Positions 18,741-26,627 of a stretch of 64,000 nt of DNA are shown in pieces. The position numbers and the translations under genes are program-made. Source of the stretch: CADDYT01 sp035294125. Lineage in GTDB: Bacteria; Chloroflexota; Ktedonobacteria; Ktedonobacterales; Ktedonobacteraceae. The DNA lies in the NCBI GenBank assembly GCA_035294125.1, contig DATGLM010000046.1, positions 1 through 64,000 on the forward strand, read 5' to 3'. The notes beneath the pieces are model-generated. The model ran no database searches, was not told the DNA's origin, and saw only the letters and a list, made by a program, of their open reading frames with translations. Positions within the stretch are counted from its first letter, which is position 1; each line of letters begins with the position of its first letter.

Positions 18741-18814
18741 TTCAATAAGAGCAGAGAGAAACGGGTGCGCCACGGCGCACCCGTTTCTCTCTGCTCTTAT
18801 TGAATCATCTCCCT
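18731..18814. repeat. Perfect 40-bp inverted repeat joining the ends of two convergent genes
   Basis: Bases 18731-18770 are the exact reverse complement of 18775-18814, with only CACG between them. The right arm contains the last codons of yqeY (Glu-Met-Ile-Gln-stop on the minus strand). The left arm carries the same codons on the plus strand across the stop of the debranching enzyme gene, so the left arm looks like an inverted copy of the yqeY end. It can act as a bidirectional terminator or RNA-stabilising hairpin; no T-run follows either arm. Confidence 0.95.
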
Positions 18815-19276
18815 GACAACCTTTTGCACGCGAGCGCCATCAGCACGGCCCTTCGTCTCTTTGATGGCAAGGGGCATAACACGTCTGAAGTCTTTCCCCT
18901 GCTGCTCAACCAGGCGGGCGACGATGGCGCGCAGCTCCTCGTCGCTCAACTGCGAGGCTTGCAGGTAGTGCTGGAGAATCTCCATCTCGCGCCGCTCTTT
19001 TTCGGCCAGGTCAGTACGCCCACCCTGCTCATAGAGCGGAATGGCCTGGCTGCGTTTCTTCACTTCCTGCTCCAGCACCCGCAGCGTATCGGCCTCGGTG
19101 AGCTGCTGCGCATACTCAGGATTCTTGCGGTCGGTACGCGCCACTTCCAGATTGTGAATGGCCCCCAGCGCCATACGCAGCGTGTCCAGCCGTAACTGGT
19201 CGCGGGCGCGCTGGGCCTCCTGAATGTCCCTGCGCAACTGCTGCTCTATCGGAAACTCCTGTCGCGTCTCAGCCAT
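18797..19276 (-). CDS. yqeY: GatB/YqeY-domain protein
   Basis: A 159-residue YqeY family protein of normal length (the family is usually 145-160). Visible features are the N-terminal QLRRDIQEAQRARDQLRLDTLRM helix, the Lys-rich centre and the C-terminal half related to the tail domain of GatB amidotransferase (QGKDFRRVMPLAIKETKGRADGARVQKVVREMI). The tail domain binds tRNA in GatB; the function of stand-alone YqeY is not settled. Start ATG at 19276 has AGGAGGAAGAAG upstream. Its last codons form the right arm of the 40-bp inverted repeat, and the downstream debranching gene is convergent. Confidence 0.9.
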   Translation of the reverse strand: MAETRQEFPIEQQLRRDIQEAQRARDQLRLDTLRMALGAIHNLEVARTDRKNPEYAQQLTEADTLRVLEQEVKKRSQAIPLYEQGGRTDLAEKERREMEILQHYLQASQLSDEELRAIVARLVEQQGKDFRRVMPLAIKETKGRADGARVQKVVREMIQ

Positions 19277-19356
19277 AAACTTCTTCCTCCTTCTAGAACG
19301 TGGATTTGTTATGTGTCAAGTATACTACGCGGAGGCAGAAAAATCATCATCCTGGC

Positions 19357-20031
19357 TTAAAAATAGGTACGCAGTTCCGCGAAGGTAGATAATGTCAGCA
19401 GCCGTCCTTCTCCGCCGGTCTGAACCTCCTCATGTTCTAAACGCCAGGTATGAGGATGAGGAATATACACGGCATTGAGTCCGGCGGCCAGGGCCGGATT
19501 CATGTCGGAGCGCGGAGAATTGCCAATCATCCAGGTATGGAGCGGGTCCAGGTTAAGTTCGCCGACGAGACGATGATAGGTTGCAACATCCTTCTCAGGA
19601 ACAATTACCACCTGATTGAAATACTGCTCGATCCCCGACCGTTCGACCTTGAGCTTCTGTTCCTCGAAGTCTCCTTTTGTCAATAGAACAAGGTCATGTC
19701 GAGACGACAGGTAATTGAGTGTTTCTTCCACTCCATCGAGTAACTGCAAGGGATGAAAGTAAATCTGTTCTCCGAAGCGCCGAATCTGTTGGAGATCCTC
19801 ATCCCGCACGTCCCTTTCCGCAAGACGGTAATAGGTCTCGATAAGACTCCTGGTGAAATTCGTCGACCCATAGCCCATAAGACGCTCCACCTCGTCGAGC
19901 ACGGCCCGCACCTCCTCAGGAGTCAGTTTGGAGTGATCGAGGAAGGCAATAAACGCACGAACCGCCTGCTCAAAGTAGATATTGTTTTCCCAGAGGGTAT
20001 CATCCGCATCAATCAAGAGATGCTCTCGCAT
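19357..20031 (-). CDS. HAD-superfamily hydrolase
   Basis: A 224-residue soluble protein with all four HAD motifs: nucleophile DADDTLW (8-14), Thr in LLTKGD (about 116-121), the Lys of motif III and the acidic motif GNSPRSDMNPAL (about 170-181). A helical cap lies between motifs I and II. Members remove phosphate from small metabolites; the substrate is unknown. It is similar to putative phosphatases of the HAD_2 type with a DADDTLW start. It lies between yqeY and the lacI-type regulator, all on the minus strand, and could belong to the regulator's operon. Confidence 0.88.
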   Translation of the reverse strand: MREHLLIDADDTLWENNIYFEQAVRAFIAFLDHSKLTPEEVRAVLDEVERLMGYGSTNFTRSLIETYYRLAERDVRDEDLQQIRRFGEQIYFHPLQLLDGVEETLNYLSSRHDLVLLTKGDFEEQKLKVERSGIEQYFNQVVIVPEKDVATYHRLVGELNLDPLHTWMIGNSPRSDMNPALAAGLNAVYIPHPHTWRLEHEEVQTGGEGRLLTLSTFAELRTYF

Positions 20032-20088
20032 AACAAATCCTTTCTAACGCTCTTATTCTTAAAGATATCTCTTCTCGCTATTAACATG

Positions 20089-21120
20089 CTACCTCGACCT
20101 GATCTCAGCAGTAGATGCTCGTATCACCAGCTTGAGGGGTATGATGCTTTCGGCGAGAACGCAGCCTTCCTCCAGTATTTGCAACAGCAGCAGGAACGCT
20201 TGCTCCCCAATAGCCCGGGCAGGAATGGCAACGGTCGTCAATTCCGGATCAAGAATGCGCGCAATGACGCTATCATCGAAGCTGACGACAGAAAGGTCCC
20301 GTGGGATAGCGCGTTGAAGGTCTTTCGCCGCCTTGTACACACCAACCGCGAGGACATCGCTGTCACAGACGATGGCAGAAGGCGGGTCAGAACATTCCAA
20401 TAGCTGGCGCGCCGCCTGATACACCTCGGGAATGCTAAAGGGCGCGCGCCTCTGGTAGGCTTCTTTGATGAGGAAACCAGCCTCCCGCAAAGCAGCCAGG
20501 TAGGCCCGATGACGCCTGTGAAAGGCCTCCGTATCGACAGCCGCAGCCAGATGAGCAATTTTCGTATGTCCGAGCTGCAGCAGGTGTGTTACCGCTGCCT
20601 GCATTCCTGCTGTGATATCGAGTTGTAGGGATGGAAATATGGAACTTTCAGCATTGACCATCACCGCCTTTCCTCGCAAAGCCACGTGCTCGCCTGTTGT
20701 CGGAAGCTGTACCTCGCAGAGCAGAAAACCATCCACGGCACGAGACGTGAGAGCGTCCAGAATCACGTGCCGCCAATCCTGCTCATCCCGCACCTGAGCC
20801 AGCATCACGGAATAGCCATGCGTCCGCGCCGCCTGCTCAGCCCCCTGAAGGATCGCAGCAAAATATGGATTACTCACATCAGGTATAGCGAGGGCGGCCA
20901 GGCGCGACCGCCCTGAACGCAGGGTACGGGCGGCACTATTCGGGCGATATCCTAACTCACGGGCGGCCCGCAGGATTGCCTCCTGCGTCTGCTTTCCCAC
21001 CCGACCGGCAGCCTTCCCCCCAAAAACAAGAGAAACAGCAGACTGCGAAACGCCAGCGCGCCGGGCTACGTCAACGCTCGTTGGCGGCGTCGGTGAAGAA
21101 GCAGCCTCATTATCCGCCAT
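20089..21120 (-). CDS. LacI-family transcriptional regulator
   Basis: The 343-residue protein has an N-terminal LacI helix-turn-helix (SVDVARRAGVSQSAVSLVFG, about residues 15-34), hinge helix NSAARTLRSGRS and a periplasmic-binding-protein-like effector domain ending QAFLLLLQILEEG. It should bind a palindromic operator and release it on binding a sugar or related ligand. A perfect 28-bp palindrome lies 103 bases upstream of its start and is the likely operator, so the gene is probably autoregulated. The effector is unknown; the nearby glucan enzyme and PTS remnant make a sugar plausible. Confidence 0.92.
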   Translation of the reverse strand: MADNEAASSPTPPTSVDVARRAGVSQSAVSLVFGGKAAGRVGKQTQEAILRAARELGYRPNSAARTLRSGRSRLAALAIPDVSNPYFAAILQGAEQAARTHGYSVMLAQVRDEQDWRHVILDALTSRAVDGFLLCEVQLPTTGEHVALRGKAVMVNAESSIFPSLQLDITAGMQAAVTHLLQLGHTKIAHLAAAVDTEAFHRRHRAYLAALREAGFLIKEAYQRRAPFSIPEVYQAARQLLECSDPPSAIVCDSDVLAVGVYKAAKDLQRAIPRDLSVVSFDDSVIARILDPELTTVAIPARAIGEQAFLLLLQILEEGCVLAESIIPLKLVIRASTAEIRSR

Positions 21121-21222
21121 ATGAACCTCGCTAAAAAACCGCCCTGGACATCCAGGCGACCTTTTTCATTGCAGCGCCATCTTCCAGGAGGCTTAACTCC
21201 CCCACTTTTACAACTTTGGTTC

Positions 21223-21250
21223 TAAATACGTCATACGTATGACGTATTTA
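21223..21250. promoter_or_regulatory. Perfect 28-bp palindromic operator upstream of the LacI-type gene
   Basis: TAAATACGTCATAC (21223-21236) is followed without spacer by its exact reverse complement (21237-21250). It sits in the 200-base spacer upstream of the minus-strand LacI-family gene. LacI-family operators are even palindromes with a central CG-type step, which fits. Assignment to this regulator is inference from position. Confidence 0.75.
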
Positions 21251-21321
21251 TACACGATAACAACGCCAGATGTCAAGTTGAAAGGTTGGTAGTTACAAGC
21301 CAGTTCTACTGACGCTTTGCT

Positions 21322-21834
21322 GTGCTCAGGAAGACATCCGGGTATGGAAAATCAGCAGTGGATAATCTCTATGAGATTGCCCTGTCTTATGGTAGAGTAC
21401 AGGAAAATGGACCGACGGAGGGCGTAAGTGCAGTATCGGAACCCGATCTGTCGAGTTCATGCACGACAGCCGGAAGGCAAGGAGGTGATGAGGCTTCACA
21501 TTACGTAGCTCCGATACAGAACTCCAATATACTGAATGCGCCTGGCAAGGCCGCAAACGCCTTCTCATTGACTCCTCAAGCTTTCGTACAGGTTCTATTC
21601 GGCTATCGCCCCATCACCGGATTTCTAGAGCAAAGCCAGCAATCTTTGCCTGACGAGCTGACAAGCATATTCAACACTCCTCTTTCCCGTTGGACAGACC
21701 TGGATAGCGGCTTCAGACTGGTTCTAGAGGGCTTGCCGAATACCCCGCAAACAGGCTATAGTGCTCTTATCACCTGCGCTCTCCTCTGTAAGGAGAACGC
21801 TGGCGCAAGGTCTTACTATCTGATGGCTATATGA
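21322..21834 (+). pseudogene. Probable remnant of a GNAT acetyltransferase C-terminal part
   Basis: The 170-codon frame begins with GTG without a ribosome binding site. Only its second half resembles anything: SLTPQAFVQVLFGYRPITGF, PDELTSIFN and WTDLDSGF resemble the C-terminal tail of GNAT proteins with an Eis-like extension (there LSPQAFTQLLFGYR, LFP, W..GSD.F). The acetyl-CoA-binding domain is absent. It is either a decayed gene or a short unknown protein; I lean to decay because debris of other genes lies nearby. It ends 16 bases before the dehydrogenase gene. Confidence 0.4.
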
Positions 21835-21850
21835 AGGAGAGAATGCGAGC

Positions 21851-22936
21851 ATGGTAGGCTCTATTTTTGGGGCGATGGAGGCCCACGGCTACGAGAACAT
21901 CTTCTTTTGTTCGGAGAAAGAACTGGGGCTGAGGGCGATCATTGTAATTCACGATACAACGCTGGGGCCGGCGGCTGGTGGCGTCCGCATGAAGCCGTAT
22001 GAGAGCGAGGCGCAGGCGCTTGAGGATGCGCTGCGGCTGGCGCGGAGCATGACGTATAAGAACGCGGCAGCGGGGCTGAAGTATGGCGGCGGCAAGTGCG
22101 TGGTGATGGGCGACCCCAGACGCGAGAAGACGGAGGCAATGTTCCAGGCGCTTGGCCGCTTTATCGACCGGCTCGGCGGCCTCTTCCTGACCGGGCCTGA
22201 TTCGGGGACGACGCTGCACGACATGGAGGTTTTGCGACTGGAGACGCCGTATGTTGTGACGTTGCCGGAATCATGGGGCGGGCCAGGGGATAGCGCGCCC
22301 GCGACTTCCTTTGGCGTGGTTCAGGGCATGCGCGCCTGCCTCAACGCGGTCTACGGCAGCGCCGAGGTGCAGGGGCGTTCGGTAGCGGTGCAGGGCATCG
22401 GCGCGGTCGGCAAAGGTGTGGTGAAATATCTGGTCGAGGGAGGCGCAAGGGTCACCATTGCCGATATCGATGAAGAGAGTGTGCGGGCCATCAGCAGCCA
22501 ATATGCTGTAGAGGTTGTCTCACAGCAGGAGATAACGCGGCTAGCGGTGGATGTCTACTGTCCCTGCGCGATGGGCGGCACGTTGAGCGAGCGCAGCATC
22601 CCAGAGTTGCGCTGCAAGATCGTCTGCGGCTCAGCCAATAACCAGCTTGCCCAGGAGAGCGATGGAGAGTTGCTGCACCAGCGCGGCATTCTCTACGCCC
22701 CGGATTATATCGTCAACGCGGGCGGCGTCATCTGCGGGCTTGATAGCCTGAACCCCGGCGGCTTCAATCGCGAGCGGGCGATGGAGAAGGTGGGACGACT
22801 CTATGACGCGATGGCGCGCGTGATCGCCATTGCCAGAGAGCGGCACATTCCAACCTATCGCGCCGCTGACTTGCTGGCAGAGCAACGCATCGCACAGGGC
22901 CGGTTGGTGAAGCGATTGTCGAACTACAAACTATGA
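21851..22936 (+). CDS. Leucine/phenylalanine/valine dehydrogenase
   Basis: A 361-residue Glu/Leu/Phe/Val dehydrogenase, normal length for the leucine dehydrogenase branch. The catalytic region TYKNAAAGLKYGGGKCVV (Lys70 and Lys82) and the dinucleotide-binding GIGAVGKGVVKYL (about 177-189) followed by acidic DIDEES typical of NAD preference are visible, as is NAGGVICGLDSL. It catalyses reversible oxidative deamination of branched-chain or related amino acids to 2-oxo acids in the cytoplasm. ATG 21851 has GAAGGAGAG upstream. The gene is followed immediately by transporter debris. Confidence 0.92.
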   Translation: MVGSIFGAMEAHGYENIFFCSEKELGLRAIIVIHDTTLGPAAGGVRMKPYESEAQALEDALRLARSMTYKNAAAGLKYGGGKCVVMGDPRREKTEAMFQALGRFIDRLGGLFLTGPDSGTTLHDMEVLRLETPYVVTLPESWGGPGDSAPATSFGVVQGMRACLNAVYGSAEVQGRSVAVQGIGAVGKGVVKYLVEGGARVTIADIDEESVRAISSQYAVEVVSQQEITRLAVDVYCPCAMGGTLSERSIPELRCKIVCGSANNQLAQESDGELLHQRGILYAPDYIVNAGGVICGLDSLNPGGFNRERAMEKVGRLYDAMARVIAIARERHIPTYRAADLLAEQRIAQGRLVKRLSNYKL

Positions 22937-22937
22937 C

Positions 22938-23222
22938 ATGCTGGTCAGCCTCGTGCCAATTCTGCCCGTCGTCGTGGTGGGGTTGGGCATGTTGACACTG
23001 GGCATGTTCTCAACGGTACCTGCCGTCAACCTGTATCTGGCGAGCAGGCGACTGTGGCAAAGGGAACCGCCGCCTCGATGTATCTCTCGCTGTACTACTC
23101 TGGCGGCAGCATCGGCGCGATCCTGCCCGGCTTCGCACTGCTGCGGGCTGGCTGGCCCGGCGTTGTCTTGCTCTGCCTGGGCATGATTCTGGTAGCGTTG
23201 GGTGCCGATGCTGTTCTTTGCC
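22938..23222 (+). pseudogene. MFS transporter remnant with frameshift
   Basis: Frame one reads LGMLTLGMFSTVPAVNLYLAS, then near 23050 homology moves to another frame as KGTAASMYLSLYYSGGSIGA and ends in two hydrophobic helices (PGFALLRAGWPGVVLLCLGM). Together these match only the last third of an MFS permease of the YnfM type. The first eight helices are missing and a frameshift divides the rest, so it is non-functional. It starts 1 base after the dehydrogenase stop. Confidence 0.65.
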
Positions 23223-23252
23223 GTGGAAGCCTTGAATCAACATCCTTCTTTG

Positions 23253-23298
23253 CTATGCTCGCAGCCTGTCCTTCGCTCAGGATATGCTCGCAGCATAG
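23253..23298. repeat. Small imperfect inverted repeat, REP-like
   Basis: CTATGCT (23253-23259) pairs with AGCATAG (23292-23298), and TGCTCGCAGC occurs twice inside (23256-23265 and 23285-23294) around CCTTCGCTCAGGA. The core resembles the GAGCG/GAAG-containing repeats at 29846 and 60115. The rest of 23299-23575 holds no gene that I can support. Confidence 0.4.
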
Positions 23299-23575
23299 GA
23301 AAAGGTTGAGAGTATGCAGCGAGTAGAGTACATTCGACATAAGTAGATGGCTATTCTTTCTACACAGGGAGTTGCTGATGTCGATAGGCTCTTCTCTGGC
23401 AAATGAGCAGCAGCGCAAGGGCGATTTAAGGTATCTGCCGTTACGCCTGTATCCGATTTTGTCCACAATCTTTTTATTGTGCTGAAGGCGAGAAAGATGG
23501 GCCATCCTATGGTATGATGAAACACGACGAGGGACAACGACGCTTTGTAGAGAAAGAGAAAGGGTTGTAATCACT

Positions 23576-25078
23576 ATGGCAACATCACAGTCGCGATTTC
23601 GAGGTGAGGTACGAGCGCCGGACTTTCCAGAGGGGCTGGACTGGATTAATAGCGACCACCAGATACACATCAGCGAGTTTCGCGGGCGCATCTTGATTAT
23701 CCACTTCTGGACACTGTGCTGAATCAATTGTATGCACGCGCTCGCGCAGTTGCGCGAGCTTGAACAGGCTTTTCCTGACGAGCTTTCTGTCGTGAGCGTT
23801 CATTCGCCGAAGTTTTCTGCCGAGCAGTTTACGAGTAGTGTGCGCGAGGCTGTGCTGCGTTATGGGATTACGCACGCGGTGGTGAATGATCGCAAGATGC
23901 GCGTCTGGCAGGAATATACCGTGCGGGCATGGCCGACGCTGATGTTTATCGACCCTGAAGGCAGGGTCATCGGCAGGCACGAGGGCGAAATCAATCCAGA
24001 GGCGGGCAAGGAACTGCTGGCAGAGATGGTGAAGGATTTCGACGCGGCCCACCTGCTCGATCATCGCCCGTTGAGCTTCACGCACGAGCCAGCGCCGGAG
24101 GCAATTTTGGCCTTTCCAGGGAAAGTGGCCGTTCAGGCTGAGGCGAACCGGATGGCAGCCAGCGATTCGACGCACAACCGCGTGATGGTGATGGACCTGA
24201 CGGGCAGCGTGCAGTTTGTGATCGGCAGCGGCGAGGAGGGGCTTGCCGATGGCACATTCGAGCAGGCACAGTTCAACCGGCCACAGGGTGTTTTGTTTGA
24301 CGGGGAAATGCTCTACGTTGCCGATACTGAGAATCACAGCATTCGGCGCGTGAATCTTGCCACGCGACAGGTAGAGACTATTGCCGGGACGGGAGAGCAG
24401 GCCGGGATAAGCGACACGCCGGTAGAGGGGTCGGCGCGAGAGGCCGCGCTCAGTTCGCCCTGGGACCTCGCGCTCGCGGGCAGCGATCTCTACATCGCGA
24501 TGGCAGGCGAGCACCAGATCTTCGTGCTGCATCTCGATAGCAACATCATCGAGCCGTTTGCGGGAAATGGCATCGAGGGGCTGCAAGATGGGCCGCGCCT
24601 GGAAGCCATGCTCGCGCAGCCGATGGGCCTGGCGCTCAACGAAGAGAAGACGCTGCTCTACGTCGCGGACAGCGAGACCAGCGCGGTGCGGGGCGTCGAG
24701 TTGACGGGCGCGCAAGAGGTCATCACCTTCGTCGGCACCGGCCTGTTCGACTTTGGCGATGCGGACGGCACGGGCGACGAGGCGCGCCTGCAACATGTGC
24801 AGGGCCTCAGCTTCTCACATGGTATGGTCTATCTGGCCGATACGTACAACAACCGCATCAAGGTGCTTTACCCGCAAAAGCGCGAGGTCATCTCCTACGC
24901 CGGAACGGGCCTTGCTGGCTACAAAGACGATATCATCAGCGTCGCGCAGTTCAACGAACCGGGCGGTCTGGCCGTCGCCGGTGACAGGCTGTACGTGTCC
25001 GATACGAATAATCATGCTATCCGCGTGATCGACCTCAACGAAGGCAAAGTGCAGACGCTGCATGTACGGGTAGCATAA
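23576..25078 (+). CDS. Thioredoxin-like/NHL-repeat protein with an in-frame TGA at the redox site: selenoprotein candidate
   Basis: Read through TGA at codon 49, this is a 500-residue protein of the bacterial NHLRC2 type. Residues 1-160 form a thioredoxin-like domain (APDFPEGLDWINSD, then RILIIHFWTLC-TGA-INCMHAL, then VRAWPTLMFIDPEGRV with the cis-Pro), and residues 175-500 hold NHL repeats (QFNRPQGVLFDGEMLYVADT and further copies). In relatives the motif is W-T-x-C-C-I-N-C, so TGA replaces the first Cys of the CxxC pair, the classical selenocysteine position. ATG 23576 has GAGAAAGGG upstream, whereas the internal ATG at 23732 has no binding site. A nonsense-mutated gene is the alternative, but the remaining 451 codons show no decay. 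Likely a cytoplasmic redox enzyme. Confidence 0.75.
23740..23759 (+). promoter_or_regulatory. Candidate bacterial SECIS hairpin
   Basis: GCTCGCGC (23740-23747) pairs perfectly with GCGCGAGC (23752-23759), leaving a four-base loop AGTT. The loop begins 26 bases after the TGA (23720-23722). The published bacterial SECIS model asks for a 4-16-bp upper stem, a 3-14-base loop with a G in its first two bases and 16-37 bases between TGA and loop; all three hold here. Selenocysteine decoding itself is not shown by the sequence. Confidence 0.6.
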
Positions 25079-25089
25079 GCGCCGGTTTG

Positions 25090-25135
25090 AAGAGAAGAGG
25101 GGATGCAGTCATGACAGCAACATCCCCTCTTTTCT
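25090..25135. terminator. Bidirectional terminator between convergent genes
   Basis: AAGAGAAGAGGGGATG (25090-25105) pairs with the reverse-complementary CATCCCCTCTTTTCTT (25121-25136) with one mismatch, and a T-rich tract is part of the right arm. It lies between the stop of the thioredoxin/NHL gene (25078) and the stop of the convergent zinc-ribbon gene (25150). Confidence 0.75.
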
Positions 25136-25149
25136 TTCCTCCCCGTCGA

Positions 25150-26334
25150 TCAAGCGTTCGATACCTGCCCCGTCCAGCTACCTTGCGCGCCATAGTGGAA
25201 GAAGTAGGAACCGGGGTCACTGCAGTTGTAAGATGACAGCTTGAAATAAGCGACAGTGCCGCTAAACGTGCCGTTTCCGCTGTAGCTGCCGCTCAGTTGC
25301 TCGCTTGCCTGAGGAGAGGCCAGCGTGCAGGTTCCACCACTGTTGAAGGTAATCACATCGCTGGTGGTAGTCTCTGTATAGGTGAGCCTTCCCGCCTTGT
25401 ACGTGCCGCTACACGAATACGTGCTCGTCTCGTTATATCCCTGTCCGGTATCAACGGTTGTCTGGCTGGTGGTATGCGACTGGCCGTTATCGATAGACTG
25501 GCACACGGTACCGCCGTTCGGATCGGGCTGGCCGGTAACGATAAACGTCTCGGTGGTATTAAATTGCTGGTTTGCGCCTTCCAACGTCGCATTGATGGTT
25601 GCGTTTACCTCAAAGCTGGCGTCATCGGGAGGAGCTCCATTGGGACCGGGCGTATTAGCCTCCCCCTGAGGTACAACGATCACCGCGACGCCGCTCTTCG
25701 TGATATAGTTGCTGGCATCCCTGGCGGTGATCGTATGACGCCCTATTGACCAGTCGCCGGTGATGGTCAGAGTGGCGCTCACATTGCCGCTGCCATCGCT
25801 CCGCGCTGCTTCATTGTCCGGCAAAGGTGAGTTATCGAGCAAGAAGGTAATGGCAGAGGAACTGGAGAATTTCTGGCCGCTGATGTGCAGCGTCGTCCCC
25901 GTTGCCCCGGCAGGCGTTCCGTTGACGTGATAGGCACTGCTCAGGCTAATAACCGGCTGGGGGAGATTCTGGAAATAGAGGAGCAAGCCAACACCAACCG
26001 TGCCCAGCACAACGACGACACAGGCAGCGATAATAGCCACTTTCGCCACGGGGCTGAGCGCACGGCGCTTTTCCTGCTGGGCTTGTTTCTCATACTGCGG
26101 TGGAGGGGGAGGGGGAGGCATCGGCGAGAAGGGAGGATAAGAGGTTGATGGCTGCGCATAAATGACCGGCGTTTGCTGCATGCGCTGCTCCTCGCGTATC
26201 ATATCACTGATACCGGAGACATCGCTCCTGCTTGTTGCCTCATTTGCCGGAGCCATGCTCTCTACCAGGCGACCGCAATTTCCACAGAAACGAGCATCCT
26301 GGCTTAGTTCGGTCCCACAAAACATGCATCGCAT
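25150..26334 (-). CDS. Zinc-ribbon, single-pass membrane protein with an extracytoplasmic domain
   Basis: The 394-residue protein begins with a zinc ribbon (CMFCG at 3-7 and CGNCG at 17-21), continues with a Pro-rich cytoplasmic linker (PPFSPMPPPPPPP), one membrane helix (about 92-118, VAIIAACVVVVLGTVGVGLL) and a Ser/Thr/Gly-rich outer part of about 270 residues. The outer part starts with an Ig-like segment (PVISLSSAYHVNGTPAGATG, then LHISGQKF) and ends with a beta-rich domain containing four Cys. No enzymatic motif is visible. Architecture of this kind is common among uncharacterised Chloroflexota surface proteins. Function unknown. Confidence 0.75.
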   Translation of the reverse strand: MRCMFCGTELSQDARFCGNCGRLVESMAPANEATSRSDVSGISDMIREEQRMQQTPVIYAQPSTSYPPFSPMPPPPPPPQYEKQAQQEKRRALSPVAKVAIIAACVVVVLGTVGVGLLLYFQNLPQPVISLSSAYHVNGTPAGATGTTLHISGQKFSSSSAITFLLDNSPLPDNEAARSDGSGNVSATLTITGDWSIGRHTITARDASNYITKSGVAVIVVPQGEANTPGPNGAPPDDASFEVNATINATLEGANQQFNTTETFIVTGQPDPNGGTVCQSIDNGQSHTTSQTTVDTGQGYNETSTYSCSGTYKAGRLTYTETTTSDVITFNSGGTCTLASPQASEQLSGSYSGNGTFSGTVAYFKLSSYNCSDPGSYFFHYGAQGSWTGQVSNA

Positions 26335-26547
26335 AATACAACCTCAATTCTATGTTTCAGTCGTCATTGGGCATCAAGTACCCGGCAGCCAATAGAGATA
26401 ATTGACGCGCCTGAACACGGAAAGCAGACAGAGCATCTTGAATAATGGTTCGTGCTTTACAATATAGCATATTTTCTATGCACGCACTATCTCTAAAGAG
26501 ATATGTTTTTTGTGACACTTTTCACAGACAAGAAAAAATCAGCCAAA

Positions 26548-26607
26548 AAGCAAGCAGTCCGCTCATGCACCGAGTACATGTTGGAAGAATGAGCAGGCTA
26601 CTTGCTT
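26548..26607 (-). terminator. Rho-independent terminator of the AP-superfamily operon
   Basis: AAGCAAGCAGTCCGCTCAT (26548-26566) and 26589-26607 pair at 16 of 19 positions. On the minus strand the stem is followed by CTTTTTGG and TTTTTTC. It sits just after the stop of the last gene (26628). The remaining spacer from 26335 to 26547 is AT-rich and carries no gene; it should hold the promoter of the zinc-ribbon gene. Confidence 0.7.
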
Positions 26608-26627
26608 GATAGTGAAGAAAGAAATGA

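Noticed and set aside
23732..25078. A shorter version of the thioredoxin/NHL gene beginning at the ATG after the TGA
   Set aside because: It would start in the middle of the thioredoxin fold, lose the redox site and has no ribosome binding site; the longer reading with TGA readthrough explains the conserved upstream residues.
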